The notes under the pieces: generated by a model | What the model was told of the DNA's origin: nothing | Database searches by the model: none | Seen by the model: the letters and a program-made list of their open reading frames with translations, nothing else | Assembly: GCA_022747635.1 (NCBI GenBank) | Contig: JAKTNV010000017.1 | Location: forward strand, 1,054,001 to 1,118,000 | DNA length: 64,000 bases | Direction: 5' to 3' | Source: Hetaerina americana | Lineage: Eukaryota > Arthropoda > Insecta > Odonata > Calopterygidae | In this document: positions 57,901 to 61,554 of the stretch, piece after piece | How positions within the stretch are numbered: the first letter of the stretch is position 1 | Layout: the number at the start of each line of letters is the position of its first letter | Program-made: the position numbers and the translations under genes

Positions 57901-60193
57901 ATTGCATGCATGAATATTGTGCAAGGTGAAGGTGCTTTAAAAAGTTGGAATTTAGGGTTCCTGGCTTGCTTCTTTGGCCCCCCTAAAATTTCAGGTAGTA
58001 TGAGGATTCCAAGAGAGCTCAACTGGCCAAACATCAAGGGATCTGGGTTCGCATCCCTGTTGAGGTGAACGATTTTTACACTATGAAATTGTATCATTAC
58101 CCTGTATCCATTTCAAAAATACATGTAATCCTCTACCCTAACATATCAGCACATACCTCTACAAAGTTTCAAGCATCTTAAAAACTAACCTATGGAGGGA
58201 GTAATATGATGCAACTGACTCCTTTGGCAACAAACTTGGTTTACTTTTATAAATTACACAGCATTGCCACAATAGCTGCATATTTGGTTCCCTGATGTAC
58301 ACCACAGATTCTGTGTATTCTGCAGCTATTTGACACAATCCATGTCAAGAGTACTCAGGGGCAAATAAATATTATATTATTGCCAAGTTGAGCCAACTCA
58401 CCTGAATGTCAACATCATCGCCTTTTGCTGAACGGCTAGTTACATGCCTTGGAAGAGTGGTAAAGCATATATTGTATTCCTGAATAATACTCGGATACAA
58501 GGAATTGAAATCCATGAGAAGGATGAGTGTGTCATATAAGCCTGCAATTGGCTCAAGCACAAGACCACCTGCATATGCAGCTTCTCGACGACCCTTCCCT
58601 GCACCCCCAGCACCATCCTTCTCTGGTTTTGCTCCATGAAAACTGAAATATACAAACAACTTTCAGAAATTCCATATTCCTAGAATTTTGACAACATAGC
58701 ACTCCATCAAAACATAAAAATGGTACTGGCTAAAGTTTTTCTGGCATAGGAAAAGCAGGGCATAGCTTGACTGAGGTTTGCAACACTTGTGTATACAATC
58801 AATCAGTCAAGATATGGTGTACATACTTTCTTTGCGGTACCAACCAGTCTAATCATTTATCGTATTTTCCTTCATGCAGCATGATTTAAACTCAACCGTT
58901 TCATAGATCCAATCCTTTGCATTTGTCTTTGAAAGAAAAGTTGCAGTTTCATAATTGTTAAGTGGACTTATAAAAAGTTCTTCCATGAATTACATACTTT
59001 GAGAAAATAATTAAATAATTGAAGTAAGATCTGGTGCTTTCCCGTTGTATTTGCTGGATGAAGCTTTCTCGGGTAATTGCTTCCCTTGTAATTTATAATA
59101 CCTAAAACAATCCTGTAATATGGATGACAGACATGCTGTAATCCTTGCATATTTTACATGAATATCAGTATCAGGACTTAATTACTGATCCCTGATACAA
59201 TTCACATTTGCTTTCAAAACCAAGTAAACAAAAATAATTATTTAATTTGATGAAGTTTTCTCGAGTCTTCCACTGGGTTGACCTGGAAGGGCCAACATGG
59301 AACCCCTGACCCAGTGGAGGACCCGAGAAAGCTTCATCCAGCAAATACAATGGGAAAGCACCAGATCTTACTTCAATTATTTAATTATTTTCTCAAAGTA
59401 TGTAATTCATGGAAGAACTTTTTATAAGTCCACTTAACAATTATGAAACTGCAACTTTTCTTTCAAAGACAAATGCAAAGGATTGGATCTATTAAAACGG
59501 TTGAGTTTAAATCATGCTGCATGAAGGAAAATACGATAAATGATTAGATTGGTTTCTAATATACAGACAAAGCATTGCAATGAGACTATATAAGCATGAA
59601 ACACTGCTAAATGGAGGGTACCAGAGAGTGAAAAGCTAGTGTTTATAGACATAATTGAGGAGCTATAATTCATATTCCAACGACCAAGTTCTTGCACTCC
59701 ACTTTTGAACATGGAAGGGGGAAAGACCACAGCTCACTTAAATATAATCGTTTTGGTTTATGGAAAAAGATGTTCATGTTAAACACATTTATCCATAGTT
59801 GAACCAGCTTATAAATGCAATGCTTCATGCCCTTGCATTGGCCTAAAATGCATTGTGTACATGTAGTTTTTTAGTACACTCAGAATGAGGTAAAAATTGA
59901 ATGCATATGGAAAATAAAGTGCCATTACCCAAAGTTTTTATCCGGAACAATGAATCCACGTTCTGAAAAAGCATGCAGCAACAGAAACTCATTCCTCTCA
60001 GAACGTCCACCAGCCAATGTGCGTGACATTACATTACCAGCGATGTTGGTTATTTGCAATGCAAGTGGAAGAGCATCTAGGGCTTCCATGAGTCTTAAAA
60101 CCTGGTGAGCCTCAAGTTCTACTTTGGAAATAAATTTAGCTAATGAAGCACCACAAGTGAATGCAGCAGAAACTTCATCCTTATCAACTGCAT
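12826..60193 (-). CDS. POLA1: DNA polymerase alpha catalytic subunit, 3' thirteen exons
   Basis: Family-B replicative polymerase that extends primase RNA primers in the nucleus. Exons, 5' to 3': 60193-59929, 58642-58402, 53794-53504, 51620-51486, 50512-50302, 49195-49080, 45371-45053, 30672-30567, 27161-27092, 19901-19770, 19034-18918, 17724-17631, 12968-12826. Phases join exactly, giving about 746 codons, roughly half of the usual protein. Visible: [19 protein letters not shown]; motif A region [19 protein letters not shown]; motif [11 protein letters not shown]; motif C YGDTDS; KKKKYA and GLDIVRRDW; two C-terminal zinc modules. Twelve introns total about 45 kb, the longest about 14.4 kb, all transposon-laden. 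One intron is GC-AG. The exonuclease-like N-terminal half lies beyond 64000. No stop or frameshift in any exon, so the gene appears functional. Confidence 0.95.
13480..13715 (-). mobile_element. RTE LINE 3' fragment
   Basis: Starts with the inverted tail AGGTAATCTACCGGTTATGG and continues as a decayed antisense copy of the C-terminal coding end of the 21788-25157 element. It breaks off near 13715. Confidence 0.75.
13716..14607. other. Unassigned GC-richer intronic sequence
   Basis: About 0.9 kb, clearly richer in C than its surroundings. A 84-codon + frame at 14258-14512 matches nothing I recognise. Possibly an unidentified old repeat. Confidence 0.4.
14608..17073 (+). mobile_element. Tigger/pogo transposon, nearly full length
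   Basis: Starts CAGTGGAACCTTGCTTCATG after a TA. The right side has the family's inner terminal block (TTTTACGAGAAAGGTTGTGG) and ends near ATTATGAGGTTCCT followed by TTA. The transposase is broken but can be followed along the + strand: [20 protein letters not shown] (near 15330), [20 protein letters not shown] (15690-15750), [20 protein letters not shown] (15900-15960), and a [13 protein letters not shown] end at 16090-16135. Several stops and frameshifts. Inserted in the last POLA1 intron. Confidence 0.8.
17218..17382 (+). other. Unexplained coding-like block
   Basis: On the + strand a frame ending in TGA at 17380-17382 reads [19 protein letters not shown] then [13 protein letters not shown] without stops. 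The - strand also has an open frame. It is GC-richer than its surroundings and follows the right end of the Tigger element. I do not recognise it. It is not a POLA1 exon because the exons on both sides join in phase without it. Confidence 0.3.
17631..17724 (-). CDS. POLA1: POLA1 exon, C-terminal helix region
   Basis: [20 protein letters not shown] then [11 protein letters not shown]. Acceptor TTTTTAG, donor GTAAGT, phase 1. Matches the YTQL.(F/Y)Y..(I/M)FD block near the C-terminus of Pol alpha. Confidence 0.9.
18284..18405 (-). mobile_element. RTE LINE 5' leader fragment
   Basis: CCTTCGACCTATCTGGTATG, then GGGTGATCCTACCACGAG and CAGCTATTGGGGTCA follow 25033-25105, the 5' leader of the full RTE copy, in the same order and orientation. 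Only the leader part is present. Confidence 0.7.
18918..19034 (-). CDS. POLA1: POLA1 exon, zinc module 2
   Basis: 39 codons from [10 protein letters not shown] to [14 protein letters not shown] and CSGC give the four ligands of module 2, the contact site for the B subunit in the known family. Confidence 0.95.
19770..19901 (-). CDS. POLA1: POLA1 exon, second half of zinc module 1
   Basis: 44 codons from [16 protein letters not shown] to [14 protein letters not shown] is the second cysteine pair. Acceptor TTTAAG, donor GTAAGT. Confidence 0.93.
20320..20640 (-). mobile_element. RTE LINE 3' fragment, strongly decayed
   Basis: The tail block CAGTAGTCTACTATTTAA is followed by antisense C-terminal sequence (TTCTCCCCTTTACCATAGTC matches TTCTCCCCTCTATTACAGTC at 21990-22010). 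Ends near 20640. Beyond it 20641-21199 has no recognisable content. Confidence 0.6.
21773..25172 (-). mobile_element. RTE-clade LINE, near full length with TSD
   Basis: The insertion 21788-25157 (3370 bp) is flanked by TTACTCATTAT at 21773-21783 and 25158-25168, extending as near-identical TTACTCATTATxTCA. Length, single ORF, short 3' UTR and simple tail fit the RTE clade. The 3' end (left) shows the family tail ACCTACCTTAACCGGTAGAT (on the - strand). About 290 bp of GC-rich leader precede the ORF. At least six relics of the same family are in this window. It sits in a POLA1 intron in the same orientation as POLA1. Confidence 0.88.
21891..24866 (-). pseudogene. RTE ORF: AP-endonuclease plus reverse transcriptase
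   Basis: Read from 24866 leftward. The endonuclease domain (about 24750-23900) shows [42 protein letters not shown] and [10 protein letters not shown], the AP-endonuclease signatures. The reverse transcriptase (about 23150-22300) shows [42 protein letters not shown] and [10 protein letters not shown]; the catalytic FADD is intact. A C-terminal region ends near 21891. The frame is interrupted by a few stops and frameshifts (near 24425-24530, 23840, 23165, 22700-22760 and 22255), so it is dead but fairly young. Confidence 0.88.
25173..27091. other. POLA1 intron sequence
   Basis: AT-rich, no gene seen. It contains the second copy of the three-copy short repeat (26222-26311). Confidence 0.5.
27092..27161 (-). 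CDS. POLA1: POLA1 exon, first half of zinc module 1
   Basis: 70 bases encoding [18 protein letters not shown] then PYRNT. CMNDKC is the first cysteine pair of module 1. Bounded by CATAG and GTGAGT. Confidence 0.9.
27700..29620 (-). mobile_element. Old RTE-like LINE relic, second subfamily
   Basis: Broken antisense translation: [20 protein letters not shown] then [20 protein letters not shown] and [12 protein letters not shown] (28150-27900) are the RT finger blocks. Upstream at 29500-28700 are remains of the endonuclease and linker. The wording differs from the main RTE family in the window, so it is a separate subfamily. No tail or TSD found. Confidence 0.65.
29621..30566. other. POLA1 intron sequence near GC donor
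   Basis: No gene or transposon that I can support, apart from the GC splice donor at its right end. Confidence 0.45.
30567..30672 (-). CDS. POLA1: POLA1 exon before first zinc module; GC donor
   Basis: [19 protein letters not shown] to MDFRECER. The only frame-compatible 5' splice site is AG|GCAAGT (GC at 30566-30565), the consensus of GC-AG introns. Using the next GT (GTACAG) would put a stop in the following exon. Confidence 0.9.
30673..32464. other. POLA1 intron sequence
   Basis: AT-rich with no gene seen. It contains the third, inverted copy of the short repeat (31812-31908). Confidence 0.45.
32765..34080 (-). mobile_element. Mariner copy 1 with 149-bp terminal repeats
   Basis: Flanked by TA at 32763-32764 and 34081-34082. 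Both ends start CTACCTTGA and the first 149 bases (32765-32913) are the inverse of the last 149 (33932-34080) with about one difference. In copy 2 (39708-41027) the terminal repeats are only about 27 bp. From 32915 rightward copy 1 is almost identical to copy 2. The left terminus, which should encode the transposase C-terminus, has therefore been replaced by an inverted copy of the right terminus. Confidence 0.93.
32914..33876 (-). pseudogene. Mariner transposase, frameshifted and lacking its C-terminus
   Basis: Starts at ATG 33876 (MDLNLQQR). Two frameshifts (near 33800 and 33530) split it into three pieces. The last piece holds [22 protein letters not shown] and [12 protein letters not shown]: three catalytic Asp with DD34D spacing, the mariner pattern. 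After ALMDIPKT the normal C-terminus (seen in copy 2) is gone and the frame runs into copied terminal-repeat sequence. It cannot make an active enzyme. Confidence 0.9.
36694..39594 (+). CDS. R1-type ORF2: partial endonuclease, RT, C-terminal zinc knuckle
   Basis: Open frame of 967 codons with no stop; the true start is missing through 5' truncation, so 36694 is the first in-frame codon of recognisable homology. Order: the second half of the AP-endonuclease ([47 protein letters not shown]), a linker, RT ([66 protein letters not shown]; catalytic YADD intact), thumb ([15 protein letters not shown]), then a CCHC motif, [16 protein letters not shown], near the end. Domain set and C-terminal CCHC place it in the R1 clade. 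The lack of stops suggests recent insertion. Only 5' truncation disables it. Confidence 0.9.
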   Translation, partial: DYKVFASIILFNNSLDVLELSPYCDDYHAVAEITSGKSSIIIISAYFPPSRCIKPFIEHIRKIVKENRSHKILLCTDSNAKSETWFHRFTDSRGKLIEELVLAEDLYIANCIGEPFTFSSPNGKSNIDLTIGNAKIIRNITNWKVRPGKITSDHQLITFDIKEASYRETPEMRYILKNADWEKCEETFLNELVASERNTPWTPTTEQIDLNIARLTKAIKSSMKTSIPVRYYRGKTHPWWNDDLNNLKKQVHKLRTVFQKSRNEDRGIHCLRYLAKLRIYKEHIKKSKENAWRKFARQNFGDNSWGFIYKLFSDKLKLPTIPGTRRNDKGEVMLIEEWMDEMLDTLLPDEDQSDNCYHESTRRMYNEPLEKSAARLFSDEEVSEAIYLIRDGKAPGHDQIPGTVIRKLCQPISGELTNIINDCIVLSYFPNTWKLGKLHAILKDKRKGPANAEAFRPITLLPELGKVMERLIKKRIIEEAGECQIYHPKQYGFTPWRSTIDAITKLLRLTNNDCKYTMVVFIDIKGAFDSVWWPSVIKELKYLRVSNNLIKLVKNYFTNRVIEYSSKHLKFSKVATKGCPQGSVLGPTLWNLLTNSLLREELPDRCDIIAYADDIAVTIPGNSRKELEMLAEKTLLILETWAKSNKLKLSIEKSQYMTLGAKILRNPACKINGKQLKRTKTFKYLGIHIDDKLTFQPHVNYTCSKVKTIFGAIRRLCRCTYGLKPMENIYEGVVIPIVTYGCEIWSHRVNLARFERKLKETQRACLIAMCNSYSTVSCDALCIVAATPPLKYRIWERIAINKSRKKLNIEYFNLSLDAENAVQISKLKRLLRQETHREWNDEWNRTEKGRKTHRIFPNIDDRIKLNIKHTSASTQVLTGHGNFNSYLNFIGKCFTPLCNCGKEDTAEHRVEDCVYYETERQLLWNNMEEKLTSFREMITFCLQNNNNLLGKFAIRKPANSEPQQAN
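39708..41027 (-). mobile_element. Mariner copy 2, canonical structure
   Basis: 1320 bp flanked by TA (39706-39707 and 41028-41029). The ends share about 27 bp of CTACCTTGATCAAAAA(x)TTCCCGGAAT. Located 114 bp after the stop of the R1 ORF, within its 3' UTR. Aligned to copy 1 at a constant offset of 6946 bases over about 1 kb, so no insertion or deletion separates them there. Confidence 0.93.
39761..40822 (-). pseudogene. Mariner transposase, two frameshifts
   Basis: ATG at 40822, end at 39761 (NIDLDE stop). N-terminal piece [20 protein letters not shown]; middle piece with [20 protein letters not shown] and [16 protein letters not shown] (the second helix-turn-helix); last piece from [11 protein letters not shown] carrying the DD34D triad. 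C-terminal [20 protein letters not shown] is present, unlike copy 1. The frameshifts near 40745 and 40478 are the same as in copy 1, so this copy could not have encoded its own transposase when it moved. Confidence 0.9.
41430..43260 (-). mobile_element. Old R1-like LINE relic
   Basis: Antisense fragments in the right order match the nearby R1 [23 protein letters not shown] (about 43190-43130), [13 protein letters not shown] (about 42770), AFDSVYW (about 42540), [14 protein letters not shown] and [15 protein letters not shown] (41860-41750). Heavily decayed and clearly older than the 36694-39594 copy. Confidence 0.7.
43330..43570 (-). mobile_element. Mariner transposase fragment
   Basis: The - strand translation [20 protein letters not shown] then [14 protein letters not shown] is the third-Asp region of a mariner transposase, with the catalytic Asp position now Gly-Asn. 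No termini found. Confidence 0.55.
44365..44903 (+). mobile_element. Mini-mariner, internally deleted
   Basis: 539 bp between TA (44363-44364) and TA (44904-44905). The ends CAAGGTCTGTCCAAAAAGTA and, inverted, TGAGGTATGTTCAAAAAGTA are imperfect terminal repeats. It retains only the transposase C-terminal third: [40 protein letters not shown] and YLEDWKKH. The N-terminal two thirds have been deleted. A different subfamily from the 1.3-kb mariners. Confidence 0.85.
45053..45371 (-). CDS. POLA1: POLA1 exon, thumb to C-terminal domain
   Basis: [20 protein letters not shown], then a GDTVPYVIC block, then [19 protein letters not shown]. All are Pol alpha signatures. Ends in phase 1 after ICL. Confidence 0.95.
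45491..45910. mobile_element. Fold-back element with 14-bp TSD
   Basis: TGGAAGGAGACAGC stands at 45491-45504 and 45897-45910. Between them two arms of about 130-160 bp are inverted copies (e.g. GAGTGAGCCAGTTACTGC on the left, and the inverse of GCAGCAACTGGCTCACTC on the right), with a spacer of about 100 bp around 45645-45740. No coding region. Lies just upstream of POLA1 exon 45053-45371. Confidence 0.75.
45911..47150. other. POLA1 intron sequence
   Basis: AT-rich intronic sequence with no supported feature. Confidence 0.45.
47151..47900 (-). mobile_element. Mariner relic (third subfamily)
   Basis: The - strand reads [13 protein letters not shown] (near 47430; catalytic Asp replaced by Ala), then [12 protein letters not shown] (about 47360-47330) and [13 protein letters not shown], a Mos1-like C-terminal layout. 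Broken by stops and without clear termini. Confidence 0.65.
47901..49079. other. POLA1 intron sequence
   Basis: No supported gene. The frames around 47960-48630 look like decayed repeat but match no family I can name. Confidence 0.4.
49080..49195 (-). CDS. POLA1: POLA1 exon, thumb
   Basis: Two bases complete a Ser codon, then [19 protein letters not shown] and [16 protein letters not shown]. The [16 protein letters not shown] block matches the conserved Pol alpha thumb segment. Too short to stand out as a reading frame, but phases agree on both sides. Confidence 0.9.
50302..50512 (-). CDS. POLA1: POLA1 exon, thumb start
   Basis: [20 protein letters not shown] then [17 protein letters not shown], both conserved in Pol alpha. 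Ends in QLLGADGQS with donor GTAAGT, phase 1. Confidence 0.95.
51486..51620 (-). CDS. POLA1: POLA1 exon with motif C
   Basis: 45 codons, [19 protein letters not shown] onward to NKLYRQ. YGDTDS carries the second pair of metal-binding Asp residues. Confidence 0.96.
51621..53503. other. POLA1 intron between motif B and motif C exons
   Basis: 1.9 kb of AT-rich sequence. I see no transposon, gene or RNA in it. Confidence 0.5.
53504..53794 (-). CDS. POLA1: POLA1 exon with motif B
   Basis: 97 codons from [10 protein letters not shown]. Contains [15 protein letters not shown] and [15 protein letters not shown] (motif B, binds incoming dNTP), ending TRDLVQ. Acceptor is TTGTAG, donor GTATTT. Confidence 0.95.
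54000..54960 (-). mobile_element. Mariner relic (irritans-like)
   Basis: The - strand near 54770-54560 reads [20 protein letters not shown] then [17 protein letters not shown], where [14 protein letters not shown] is the first-Asp block (usual form DETWVHHYTPETK). Downstream, 54560-54300 keeps ...[13 protein letters not shown] and [12 protein letters not shown] pieces. Decayed; TIRs not recognised. Confidence 0.65.
55102..56637 (+). CDS. Retroelement RT-RNase H with hepadnavirus-like motifs
   Basis: The frame is open from 55102 to a TAG at 56635-56637. Homology starts around 55180, and the track start at 55372 (GTG) is not a real start, so the 5' end looks truncated. Counting from 55372: RT motif A Asp at residue 85 ([13 protein letters not shown]), [11 protein letters not shown] at 116-126, YLDD at 150-153, RNase H acidic residues Asp290 ([10 protein letters not shown]), Glu321, Asp351 (HCDNAATV) and Asp403 (NPADAPSR). 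All catalytic residues are present. The DATP and NPADxPSR forms with a single-ORF RT-RNase H are known from hepadnavirus-type polymerases; DIRS/Ngaro elements are the main alternative. No gag, protease or integrase seen. GC-rich, unlike the surrounding POLA1 intron, and antisense to POLA1. Confidence 0.75.
   Translation, partial: SNSTSTSCFCRCSGESRRWTAPRIPQVDFPELGLNADLPGDALANPTEEAVKPEEVPAVHPIKARDYRLPANTTLARLGASLPKPADAPYVSLTTTESANMSTYIDGLLNAGILVRWNSKCSFRCFLIPKGDGGHRLIYDLSPWTEFYRTPKFSLMGPGRALAEIPQFATLIKIDLTSAFYQLQIHPRHWKFYGVKYRNEKLAFTRLPMGHALSPAILQRWANEIGEDISNKFKVKFIAYLDDWLLYSRKEINSNAITKFIENEYGVQINYSKSKLEPVTKIKYLGVIINSEDLSLKLTTGSIKRVHQGIPLIPVLRKQDVPKLAGFLNWIVWLLRLPKFLVSQVFQRNVSWWFYLQESEIFNKKVTLPRPTSDIIVYTDATPGQGGVVIPEWGISQSFPIPELSSINAAEAYAALTGLKLTLELLNEMKLCNVNVKMHCDNAATVYSLCKGQGLIFHLNETLVEMYMNIYIKEQQSQTVTWLWVPTMANPADAPSRAVPPSMRAPAILAG
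56700..57034 (+). mobile_element. tRNA-derived SINE
   Basis: The head has a Pol III B box, GGTTCAAATCCCGGC (56778-56792), preceded by CTGG-CTTCCCAC-CCAG, an anticodon-arm-like hairpin suggesting a tRNA-Gly ancestor. The body carries CCATCGGATGGGACGTTAAA, a block common in arthropod SINE and LINE tails, and the element ends in a (CTA)n run at 57021-57034. It follows the retroelement ORF within about 60-100 bases. Whether it inserted there or is the retroelement's own 3' end is unclear. TSD not found. Confidence 0.7.
57035..57760. other. POLA1 intron sequence
   Basis: No gene. AAAACCTCGCTTATCTGAAC at 57357-57376 resembles a pogo-type terminus, but no partner end is evident. Confidence 0.4.
57761..57886. 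repeat. Hairpin repeat, copy 2
   Basis: ATAATGAATAACTG, then GTAGCACTTTTCCACTTGAT with its inverse ATCAAGTGGAAAAGTGCTAC and CAGTTATTCATTAT form a hairpin spanning 57761-57844, with small loops. It is followed by GTTCAACTTCCACCACATCA and CTGAAGCTACTCAA as in the copy at 8231-8332. Arms are longer and better paired here than in copy 1. Confidence 0.8.
58402..58642 (-). CDS. POLA1: POLA1 exon with motif A
   Basis: One base plus 80 codons. A Gly/Lys-rich linker (residues 1-18) precedes [13 protein letters not shown] and [18 protein letters not shown], the catalytic motif A. Donor is CAG|GTGAGT. Confidence 0.96.
58842..59554. repeat. Long inverted repeat (arms about 225-230 bp)
   Basis: 58842-59073 is repeated inverted at 59332-59554; for example TGCTTTCCCGTTGTATTTGC against GCAAATACAATGGGAAAGCA. 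The spacer of about 260 bp contains a second, smaller inverted repeat (ACTGGGTTGACC against GACCCAGT). No coding sequence. Located between POLA1 exons 59929-60193 and 58402-58642, so its transcript is part of POLA1 pre-mRNA. Confidence 0.85.
59929..60193 (-). CDS. POLA1: POLA1 exon, palm entry
   Basis: Starts after TTATTTTCAG, completes an Asp codon and reads [11 protein letters not shown]... to IVPDKNFG. Contains [19 protein letters not shown] and [15 protein letters not shown], both diagnostic of Pol alpha. Donor GTAATG, phase 2. Confidence 0.95.
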
Positions 60194-60607
60194 CTGAAAA
60201 TAAGAGAATACATGGAAAGCTTAAAATTTGACGAGGAAACAGCAAGGAGGAGTAAAATCATCATTTATAAATGCCAACATACAATTTGCTAACATTTGAT
60301 ACATTTATTCACATAATAATGAAGTGCATATGAAGCACTAAATTATTTGATGACATCAAATTAAATGGTATAAGTTAAGGAAGATGAATGAGAAAACGGA
60401 AAGCTGGAACTTTCAACAGGACCAATAAAGACATACCAGAAGACAACTGACAAAGTTCTGAGTGAGGACGAATGGATGAGAACAGCAGAAAAATGTCAGG
60501 AGCATCTCTAAGAAGAATAATAAAAATTGCAAATTAAAAAATTAGGAAGCATTATGAGAAATAGGATGAATAAGTCATGGATAAGAGAAGACACGATTAC
60601 AAAAAAG

Positions 60608-60819
60608 ATAATAGAAGAAAAGTGAAGAGTCAGGCGTGATATTGTGGAATCGAGACATAATGAAAACTTCGTTGCAATTTTCCACAGTTAAAACTTTATT
60701 GCCGACCATGGTTTCTGAGGGAGGGACCTGAAGATGATACAGTGTATCGAAACCATGGTCGGCAATAAAGTTTTAACTGTGGAAAATTGCAATGAAGTTT
60801 TCATTATAATAGAAGAAAA
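60608..60819 (+). mobile_element. Compact hammerhead-bearing inverted-repeat element, 14-bp TSD
   Basis: ATAATAGAAGAAAA occurs at 60608-60621 and 60806-60819, bounding a 184-bp insertion. Layout: a 36-bp leader containing TCAGGCGTGATATTGTGGAA; an antisense arm (60659-60714); a short spacer; and a sense arm (60750-60805) that is almost its exact inverse, e.g. GCCGACCATGGTTTC against GAAACCATGGTCGGC. The spacer plus sense arm form a hammerhead motif. No coding capacity. Confidence 0.85.
60724..60764 (+). ncRNA. Hammerhead ribozyme motif
   Basis: Core CTGAAGA (consensus CUGANGA) at 60728, stem II GATAC-AG-TGTATC, then GAAA and a very short stem III ACC-AT-GGT followed by C (GTC cleavage triplet ending at 60760). 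The tiny stem III is typical of hammerheads in Penelope-like elements. Stem I is weak, with one clear pair next to the core. Confidence 0.65.
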
Positions 60820-61141
60820 TCGAAAAAATTTCAATGCAAAATTAGGAAGAATGAAGTACAAAGAACTAGTAGTTAACTAAGAAAAGAAACCAAACGGGTA
60901 AAATAAAGATGGTGGAAAGGAAGTGGAAAGGAGAGATTACAGATGCCAGGTAAAATGTGTGCCCTGTATAGGAAGGTGAAAGAATTGTCAGTAAGAAAGA
61001 AAGAAAAATTCAACCACATTTTCAGAGATACAATAGGAAAAGTATTTGTTGTCTCAGGCGTAACTTTGTGGAATTTGCATAACATATTGAAATGTAATGA
61101 AATAATTGACTTTGTAATTCCACACACTTTATTTAAAAAAC

Positions 61142-61182
61142 ACACGACCCAGGTTTCGACGTTGAACGTCATCATCAGGTGG
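61142..61182 (-). ncRNA. Hammerhead ribozyme motif, - strand copy
   Basis: Exact inverse of the + strand motif at 61514-61554, in the left arm. Core CTGATGA begins at 61178 and the cleavage C is at 61146, both read on the - strand. Confidence 0.75.
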
Positions 61183-61513
61183 TCCTCATAGAAGCACGCT
61201 GGCTATATATACCTTCTGATCATAGGAGGGGGGGGTTGGTCAGAGAGGGAGGTCGGAGGGGTAAAAAAGGTTAAAGGCTTTGGAGCAGTTAGAAATTTTG
61301 AAATGTGTCCGTTGGAAAGATGATCTTGCCAACGAAATTTTGTATCCCTCCCACTCCCCACTCCTAGACCTACCACTCTTCTAAATCAAAAATGTAATTC
61401 TCTTTTCTTCCCAGCTACATTGTAACCTTTTTTACCCCTCCGACCTCCCTCTCTGACCAACCCCCCCCTCCTATGATCAGAAGGTATATATAGCCAGCGT
61501 GCTTCTATGAGGA

Positions 61514-61554
61514 CCACCTGATGATGACGTTCAACGTCGAAACCTGGGTCGTGT
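61514..61554 (+). ncRNA. Hammerhead ribozyme motif, + strand copy
   Basis: CTGATGA at 61518-61524; stem II GACGT-TCA-ACGTC; GAAA; stem III ACC-TG-GGT; cleavage C at 61550 (GTC). Stem I pairs CAC (61515-61517 region) with GTG right after the cleavage site. All invariant core bases of the hammerhead consensus are present. Confidence 0.78.

Noticed and set aside
58842..59554. Hammerhead in the long inverted repeat
   Set aside because: CTGGATGAAGC and a following GGGTC look similar at first, but the spacing and GAAA are missing.
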